Part shown: positions 26,126 to 30,382 of the stretch, one piece after another | Layout of the letters: the number at the start of each line of letters is the position of its first letter | How positions within the stretch are numbered: position 1 is the stretch's first letter | Virus record (IMG/VR): IMGVR_UViG_3300024326_000626 | Location: 1-30,382 of that record | Direction: 5' to 3' (one strand) | Length of the DNA stretch: 30,382 nt | Source of the DNA: a virus | Notes under the pieces: generated by a model | Seen by the model: the letters and a program-made list of their open reading frames with translations, nothing else | What the model was told of the DNA's origin: nothing | Database searches by the model: none | Position numbers and translations under genes: made by a program

Positions 26126-26257
26126 GGGGAGTTGGCCAAATGGCAAGGCGACTATTCTTATTGAACCCAGCCCTGATCAGGCTAGAAGAATAAGCAGATC
26201 ACTTATTTGGAAAAAGGTGTAGAATAGTAGATGATGGTTCGATTCCGTCACTCCCCA
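26126..26257 (+). tRNA. tRNA-like gene with about 60-base insertion in the anticodon arm
   Basis: The ends are those of a tRNA. Acceptor GGGGAGT (26126-26132) pairs fully with ACTCCCC (26250-26256), followed by A as discriminator base. T8 and G9 are followed by a D arm GCC (26135-26137)/GGC (26147-26149) with loop AAATGGCAA. The T arm is GATGG (26233-26237), loop TTCGATT, CCGTC (26245-26249). CCA is not encoded. The anticodon stem ACTAT (26151-26155)/ATAGT (26224-26228) is present and extends to 8 bp (26151-26158/26221-26228), but its loop holds 62-68 bases instead of 7. The total is 132 bases, against 71-76 for a class I tRNA. The 3' side of the loop reads T-GTA-G-A in the right register for a GUA anticodon, which would require removal of 26157-26217. 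Identity is unresolved. It may be intron-containing, a tRNA-derived regulatory RNA, or decayed. Confidence 0.65.
26159..26220 (+). other. Structured insertion within the tRNA-like gene
   Basis: Two hairpins lie inside the insertion. AGCC (26169-26172) pairs with GGCT (26180-26183), leaving loop CTGATCA. GAATAAG (26188-26194) pairs with CTTATTT (26202-26208), with one G-T pair, leaving loop CAGATCA. Both loops are 7 bases and share GATCA, so the loops could pair with each other through TGATC/GATCA. An A-rich linker GGAAAAAGGTGT leads back to the anticodon stem. The segment is far too short for a group I or II intron core. Confidence 0.45.
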
Positions 26258-26260
26258 GCT

Positions 26261-26343
26261 CTTAGATAGGTTATAAAAGACCGAACAACGAGGCGTCAGC
26301 AATCCGCAATTATCCACGCCTACAACTGAAAGGAGAGTCTAAG
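26261..26343 (+). ncRNA. Predicted structured RNA downstream of the tRNA-like gene
   Basis: A closing stem CTTAGAT (26261-26267) with GTCTAAG (26337-26343) encloses a 6-bp hairpin AGGCGT (26291-26296)/ACGCCT (26316-26321) with a 19-base loop. AGAC (26278-26281) could pair instead with GTCT (26337-26340). The segment is more GC-rich than its surroundings and has no open frame of note. It begins four bases after the tRNA-like 3' end, so both may be cut from one transcript. The order stem, hairpin, stem vaguely recalls the P7-P8 part of group I introns, but no complete core is present. Confidence 0.4.
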
Positions 26344-26476
26344 TGGGATATAAACAAAACAAAATAAAGATATATAAATTAATATGGAAAACAGTAAATT
26401 AGTTAAAATTACTGGGCTTTAAAACATAATAATTTAGGCTTCATTAAGAAAGCAATCTTTAGTCAGATAGACTCCC
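26344..26476 (+). other. Leader stretch between the structured RNAs and the gp32 operator
   Basis: This stretch is AT-rich. It includes an A-rich segment similar to the start cassettes (TAAACAAAACAAAATAAAGA, 26351-26370) leading to an ATG at 26384 that opens a 12-codon frame (MENSKLVKITGL, stop at 26420-26422). Small hairpins are possible at GCTT/AAGC (near 26435-26451) and AGTC/GACT (26461-26473). The short frame could be a leader peptide or chance. Confidence 0.3.
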
Positions 26477-26558
26477 TTAAAAAGCTCATATTTAAACAAT
26501 TTAAAAGTTTTCTATATAACTATAAGTAATAAACGTAAATTAAAGTAAATTAAAGATT
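26477..26558 (+). promoter_or_regulatory. Putative gp32 autoregulatory (translational operator) region
   Basis: Five TTAAA motifs occur in the 82 bases before the gp32 start (26477, 26492, 26501, 26540, 26550). The last two are part of a perfect tandem 10-base repeat GTAAATTAAA (26535-26544 and 26545-26554). In T4, gp32 represses its own translation by binding cooperatively to an unstructured AU-rich stretch with UUAAA repeats next to the start codon, nucleated by an upstream pseudoknot. The same arrangement here suggests the same control. A pseudoknot is not obvious by eye. Confidence 0.5.
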
Positions 26559-27470
26559 ATGAGTGAATTTAACATTTTTAGTATTGGTGTAGAAGATATC
26601 GATACGCATGAACAACCACAAAACACAGGCACAAATACAATGTATAAGCCTACTGCGGATGATGGTAAAGACGGAACCTATAAGGCTCTTATTCGTTTTG
26701 TACCTAACGTAGAAAACCCAAGAAACAGTTTAATTAAGAAATACGTCAACTGGCTAACAGGCCCTGATGGTGAATCAAAATTAGTAGATTCTCCAAGTTC
26801 AATCGGTGAAAGTTGCCCAGTAGCAGACGCTTTTTGGAAATTAAGAAAATCAGATTCAGCGGTAGACCGTAAAGCTTCTGATAAATTAAAAAGAAGAGAG
26901 CAATATGTTTCTCTTGTAAAAATCATCAAAGATCCACAGCATCCTGAATTAGAAGGAACTTACAAGATTTTTAAATTTGGTTATAAAATCAAAGAAAAAA
27001 TCGATGCTGAATTAAAGCCTAATTTCGGTGACCCAACGCAAGTGTTCGATTTATTTGAAGGTAAGAATTTTGAATTAGTAATTACTAGACAGAATGATTA
27101 TAATAATTATGACACGTCTAAGTTTTCATCTTCAAAATCAGCAGTTGTTATTGGTGAAAAGTCTAAACCAGCGGAAAGAGTAGAAGAAGATATGGCTACT
27201 ATTAAAACAGAACTAGAAGGAGCACCTTCACTTGCATCTTTTGAGTATAGAGCATGGGATGAGCCAACTAGAGAATTCGTTAATAGCGTTATCAAAATGT
27301 ACTTAAATCCAGGAGACGCAATGGATAAAGTTACAAACCAAACTTTTGATAAGCCAGCTGCAAAAGCAACTCCGAAAACAGAAGCTGCAGCTGCCCCGGA
27401 AACAACACCAACCGGAAGTGGAGAATCTAGTGCTGACTTAGAATCTTTTTTGAATGACCTCGAAATCTAA
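26559..27470 (+). CDS. 32: Single-stranded DNA-binding protein gp32
   Basis: At 303 residues it matches T4 gp32 (301). Matching segments are YKALIRFVPN (41-50), GESCPVADAFWKL (83-95), SLVKIIKDPQHPELEGTYKI (118-137), FKFGYKIKEKIDAEL and FELVITRQNDYNNYDTSKF, all in T4 order. The C terminus is acidic (SADLESFLNDLEI), the tail that recruits replication and recombination partners, and is preceded by an Ala/Pro/Thr-rich linker. The protein coats single strands during replication and repair. The T4 zinc site (His64, Cys77, Cys87, Cys90) is not kept: C86 is the only cysteine in the whole protein. The primase gene starts inside its last codons, so the two are coupled. Confidence 0.9.
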   Translation: MSEFNIFSIGVEDIDTHEQPQNTGTNTMYKPTADDGKDGTYKALIRFVPNVENPRNSLIKKYVNWLTGPDGESKLVDSPSSIGESCPVADAFWKLRKSDSAVDRKASDKLKRREQYVSLVKIIKDPQHPELEGTYKIFKFGYKIKEKIDAELKPNFGDPTQVFDLFEGKNFELVITRQNDYNNYDTSKFSSSKSAVVIGEKSKPAERVEEDMATIKTELEGAPSLASFEYRAWDEPTREFVNSVIKMYLNPGDAMDKVTNQTFDKPAAKATPKTEAAAAPETTPTGSGESSADLESFLNDLEI

Positions 27471-28536
27471 TATACTTACATTAGAACTTAAAGAAAAAAT
27501 CAAAAAAGCTTTAAAGCAGGTAGTTCTTAAAGAACACACAAGCCACAACAAGCAAATGATAAAAGACATGTCAGGTAGACTAAGCCTGGCATGTCCTTAT
27601 TGTGGAGACTCTACTAAAGACGACACCTTAAAAAGAGGTAACGTTTATTGGAGCACTTTACAATATCATTGCTTTAATTGCGACCACCATTCTGATATTT
27701 ATAATTTCTTAAAAGACCATGGAATTAGAATGTCAGAAAACATGGACGTTATAGAAGTTTTAGATTATATAAAGGTAAATAAAGCTGCCACTCAAGAGTA
27801 CGAAAAGTTTACTCCATTTGTATATGAAAAAATAATAAATCTTGCAGTAGAAGAAAAAGATTTTATGAAAGCCACCAATTCTAAGAAAATAGTTCCAGGA
27901 GATTGGATATGGTTTCAATTAAAAAATAGACTTTTAAGCCACAAACTAGATAGGTTCTTATATAACGAAAGAGAAGGTAGACTGTGGATATTAAATAAAA
28001 CATTAGAAGGTAAAATTGTCGGAGCACAAGCAAGAAGAATGAAAGGAAAAGGCTCTAGATATTTAACTTATGATATTTCAAAAATATACGAAACGATTTT
28101 AAATAAGCCTTTAGAACTAGAAGAAGAAACACTTACAGGAATCAACAACGTTTCAACTCTTTTTGGAGCATTAAACGTAAACTTTCAGCAGCCTGTAACT
28201 GTATTTGAAGGACCAATGGATGCTATGTTTATGAAGAACTCTATAGCACTCTGTACAGTTGGAAGAGATACTATGAAATTAGATGCTATCGAATCAGTAA
28301 GATATATGCTAGACAACGATAGTGCAGGTCTTAAAAAGACCATAGAAAAACTTAAAAAAGGAAAGACCGTATTTATGTGGTCAAAATATATCAAAGATAA
28401 AAAATTAGATAAATATAATAACATAAAAGATCTGAATGATTTAATAAAAGTCTGCTATAATAACCAGATTAAGTTAAATTTATCTGAATTAAATAACTAT
28501 TTCACGAATAATAAATTAGATCTGTTGTATGTTTGA
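27454..28536 (+). CDS. 61: DNA primase (gp61-like, DnaG type)
   Basis: The protein has 360 residues; T4 gp61 has 342. The N-terminal zinc ribbon is C47-P-Y-C50 and C73-F-N-C76, inside ACPYCGDSTKDD and YHCFNCDHHSDIYNFL, used for template recognition. The TOPRIM catalytic part has FEGPMDAMF (E252, D256) and MLDNDSAGLKKT with D287-N-D289, the metal-binding acidic pairs. It would make RNA primers on the lagging strand with a gp41-type helicase, which is not in the window. The start at 27454 overlaps gp32 by 17 bases in another frame and gives MTSKSNILTLELKEKIKKAL, a good N-terminal helix. The end overlaps the next gene by 8 bases. Confidence 0.88.
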   Translation: MTSKSNILTLELKEKIKKALKQVVLKEHTSHNKQMIKDMSGRLSLACPYCGDSTKDDTLKRGNVYWSTLQYHCFNCDHHSDIYNFLKDHGIRMSENMDVIEVLDYIKVNKAATQEYEKFTPFVYEKIINLAVEEKDFMKATNSKKIVPGDWIWFQLKNRLLSHKLDRFLYNEREGRLWILNKTLEGKIVGAQARRMKGKGSRYLTYDISKIYETILNKPLELEEETLTGINNVSTLFGALNVNFQQPVTVFEGPMDAMFMKNSIALCTVGRDTMKLDAIESVRYMLDNDSAGLKKTIEKLKKGKTVFMWSKYIKDKKLDKYNNIKDLNDLIKVCYNNQIKLNLSELNNYFTNNKLDLLYV

Positions 28537-28735
28537 TTTAAGTATGGAAGAAGAAATAGACAAGTTCTATAATGATGGTGATAGATTTAAAAATCTTAAA
28601 CATCTTATAGATTTTGAGTTTAAAGACAAAGAATATTTAAGCACTGGATTTGAAATTCCAAAGCCTAAACATAAAAAGAAATTAAAAGCGGCCAAATTTA
28701 TAAGGCCAAATAACAAAGATAAATCATTATTTTAA
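28529..28735 (+). CDS. Small acidic-to-basic protein between primase and UvsY
   Basis: This is a 68-residue protein. The N-terminal half is acidic (LSMEEEIDKFYNDGDRF), and the C-terminal half is strongly basic (PKPKHKKKLKAAKFIRPNNK). The start overlaps the primase stop by 8 bases, and the stop abuts the UvsY-like ATG, so translation is tightly coupled. In T4, a gene near 32 encodes gp33, a small late-transcription co-activator. Size and location make gp33 one possibility, but I see no diagnostic motif, and the charge layout would also suit a DNA-binding or helicase-loading accessory. Confidence 0.6.
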   Translation: MFDLSMEEEIDKFYNDGDRFKNLKHLIDFEFKDKEYLSTGFEIPKPKHKKKLKAAKFIRPNNKDKSLF

Positions 28736-29179
28736 ATGGAAGAAGGAGCAAAAACACAAGAAAGCAGAGTATTACTTTTAGATAGAAAATTAGGAGAACA
28801 AAGAGCTGCATGGACCGGTAAAATAACTGTACTGGCAAACGGTATTAAAACGCTTTCAGGAATGGAAGTCGTTATTTCTGATATCTTAAATGTTAGACAA
28901 CAATTAGTCGAGCAGTTAATGTATGTTCAAGTAAAGCAAAAAGACCAAAAAAGAAGAAATGACATAAAGTGGAAAGATGCTTGGATAAGATATTACAATT
29001 ATGATTACAAGTTAACTGATAAGATTAGAGAAAAGTTTATCGAAGCAGAACTTGGAGATGATAGAATGATTTTATCTCTATTAGAAAATCAAGTAGATTT
29101 CTATAGAGAGTCAGTAAAAACTCTAGATAATATGGGTTTTGCTGTTCGTAACAGATTGGCGATAAAAGATCTGGTATGA
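28736..29179 (+). CDS. uvsY: UvsY-like recombination mediator
   Basis: The protein has 147 residues, against 137 for T4 UvsY. It is all-helical and charged. The C-terminal part, LLENQVDFYRESVKTLDNMG then FAVRNRLAIKDL, matches the T4 pattern of a long helix ending in a Gly-Phe-Ala-Ile/Val turn (T4 SRGFAIKHIQDM). The central YVQVKQKDQKRRNDIKWKDA resembles the basic DNA-binding stretch of UvsY. UvsY loads UvsX recombinase onto gp32-coated DNA. The next gene is UvsW, its neighbour in T4 too. The call rests on this pattern, length and neighbourhood. Confidence 0.72.
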   Translation: MEEGAKTQESRVLLLDRKLGEQRAAWTGKITVLANGIKTLSGMEVVISDILNVRQQLVEQLMYVQVKQKDQKRRNDIKWKDAWIRYYNYDYKLTDKIREKFIEAELGDDRMILSLLENQVDFYRESVKTLDNMGFAVRNRLAIKDLV

Positions 29180-29200
29180 TAAAGAAAGGAAATATGAATA

Positions 29201-30382
29201 ATGTTACTAACACTAACGGAGAATAAGCAATTCTTAAGAGTTGACGAGGCGACAGAATTAGAACTAGAACAACTTAATATTTCTTTAACTAAAAGAATAG
29301 ATAGTTGGAGATTTAACCCTCTTGTAAAGAGAGGAGTGTGGGATGGATACGTTTCTTATTTTAAAGATAACAAATGGATTCCAGCTGGACTTTGGAGATA
29401 TGTCTATAATGTTTGTAAAGAATACAAATTCGAATTAAAAATAGAAGGAGTCACTGAACTGTTTGATAAAAACATAACAGCAGATTGGTTCGAGAAATGG
29501 GCTTTAGGGTTTTTTGAAGGAAACGAAATAACACCAAGAGACTATCAAATAGAAGCAGCATACAATATACTAAAATTTAGAAAATGTTTAAGTGAACTTG
29601 CAACATCTGCAGGAAAAACACTGATAAGTTTTCTTACAGTTGCATATCTTCTAGAAAGAGAAAAAGCAAAAAAGATTTTGTTTATAGTTCCTAATGTATC
29701 TTTAGTAGTGCAAGCAACCGAAGACTTTAATGATTATAATTTTCAAAATAGAGTAAATATAAAAGTTCAACAAATATATAGTGGGCAGAAAATAAGAGAT
29801 GGTAGAAATGTCGTTATAGGTACTTATCAATCTCTTGTTAAAAAAGAAAAAGAGTACTTCGATCAGTTCGATGCTGTAATTATTGATGAGTGTCATAAAA
29901 TGAAAAGCCAATCAATCAAGACTATTCTTTCAAAATGTACAAATGCAGAATATAGATATGGTCTTTCAGGTACAATTCCAAAAGAGGGAACTTTAGATAG
30001 ATTAACTTTAATGGCACATACAGGACCTTTGATATCAGAGGTAAATGCACACTTTTTACAGGAAGAAGGTCATATAGCAAAATGTTTCGTAAAAGTTATT
30101 GAAATGAATTATGCACCTGAATCAGCTAAAAAAGCATTTGAAGAAATGTCTCAGAACAGATATGAAAGCAAAGATGTATTCCAATTAGAACAGAACTACA
30201 TAATACAGTCAGAAGCCAGATTGGATTTTATTACAAAAGTAATAGGTAAAATACCTAAAAATAGTTTAGTTTTATTTCATAGAATAGAACATGGTAAAAA
30301 GATATATGATAAACTTAGACAAGATACCGATAAGACTATTTACTATGTAGATGGAGGTATAGATAAGGATATTAGAGAAGAA
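29201..30382 (+). CDS. uvsW: ATP-dependent helicase UvsW (3' end outside window)
   Basis: The window shows 394 codons in an open frame, about 80% of T4 UvsW (503). The start is the ATG at 29201, 21 bases after the UvsY-like stop; an upstream ATG at 29194 opens only 10 codons. The N-terminal DNA-binding domain shows SWRFNPLVKRGVWDGYVSYF (35-54), close to T4 RFNPRFRYGNWDGR. Walker A is ATSAGKT (134-140) and motif II is D229-E-C-H. Motif III-like LSGTIPKEG and ALPHA/beta helicase-domain-2 start (LVLFHRIEHGKKIYDKL, then YYVDGGIDKDIR) follow. UvsW unwinds R-loops and branched DNA, ending origin-dependent replication and driving branch migration. It probably forms one operon with gp32, primase and UvsY. 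Confidence 0.92.
   Translation, partial: MLLTLTENKQFLRVDEATELELEQLNISLTKRIDSWRFNPLVKRGVWDGYVSYFKDNKWIPAGLWRYVYNVCKEYKFELKIEGVTELFDKNITADWFEKWALGFFEGNEITPRDYQIEAAYNILKFRKCLSELATSAGKTLISFLTVAYLLEREKAKKILFIVPNVSLVVQATEDFNDYNFQNRVNIKVQQIYSGQKIRDGRNVVIGTYQSLVKKEKEYFDQFDAVIIDECHKMKSQSIKTILSKCTNAEYRYGLSGTIPKEGTLDRLTLMAHTGPLISEVNAHFLQEEGHIAKCFVKVIEMNYAPESAKKAFEEMSQNRYESKDVFQLEQNYIIQSEARLDFITKVIGKIPKNSLVLFHRIEHGKKIYDKLRQDTDKTIYYVDGGIDKDIREE

Noticed and set aside
26126-26257. Standard class II tRNA (Ser, Leu or Tyr) with a long variable arm
   Set aside because: The D arm resembles Ser tRNAs, but no 7-base anticodon loop closes after the 5' anticodon-stem strand. The only full partner is 70 bases downstream, just before the variable loop.
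26126-26345. A complete group I intron spanning the tRNA-like gene and the downstream RNA
   Set aside because: Segments resembling P7 and P8 can be drawn, but there is no P3-P6 core and the tRNA 3' half lies before them. The geometry does not fit.
25646-26558. CRISPR array or mobile element in the intergenic region
   Set aside because: The 19-base repeats are few, unevenly spaced and include start codons. No transposase, inverted terminal repeats or target duplications are visible.

Overview
The window reads as part of a large-tailed, T4-like myovirus (contractile-tail phage) genome, AT-rich, with every convincing gene on the + strand. Recognisable T4 counterparts are the baseplate wedge proteins gp25 and gp6, a gp7-like wedge protein, the single-stranded DNA binding protein gp32, a gp61-type primase, a UvsY-like recombination mediator and the UvsW helicase. 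Three things suggest a host in the Bacteroidota (flavobacteria or relatives). Gene starts are preceded by A-rich tracts and almost never by a Shine-Dalgarno sequence. One membrane-anchored protein resembles a family I associate with Bacteroidota phages. The window also opens inside a gene for a protein made of S1 RNA-binding modules. Host assignment is inference.

Layout. Positions 1-2355 hold the end of the S1-repeat protein and an amidoligase-like protein with a beta-helix-like tail. Positions 2358-24592 form one dense morphogenesis block: a probable virion protein, gp25, gp6, a small protein, a gp7-like protein, a short fibre, three very large uncharacterised structural proteins, a collagen-repeat fibre, a membrane-anchored coiled-coil protein, another structural protein and a small protein that may have the tail-tube fold. 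A glycine-zipper protein and a RuvC-type Holliday junction resolvase close this block at 25645.

Positions 25646-26558 separate the structural block from the replication block. They hold two tiny overlapping genes, repeated start-codon cassettes, a tRNA-like gene whose anticodon arm carries about 60 extra bases, a second predicted structured RNA, and an AT-rich leader with TTAAA repeats that looks like the gp32 autoregulatory site of T4. Positions 26559-30382 are the replication-recombination block: gp32, primase, a 68-residue protein, UvsY-like protein and UvsW, which runs off the window. Together these would coat single strands, prime lagging-strand synthesis, load recombinase and drive branch migration, with the RuvC-like enzyme cutting junctions before packaging.

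The strongest candidates for something undescribed are the tRNA-like gene with the structured insertion (26126-26257), its neighbouring RNA, the S1-repeat protein, and the amidoligase/beta-helix fusion.
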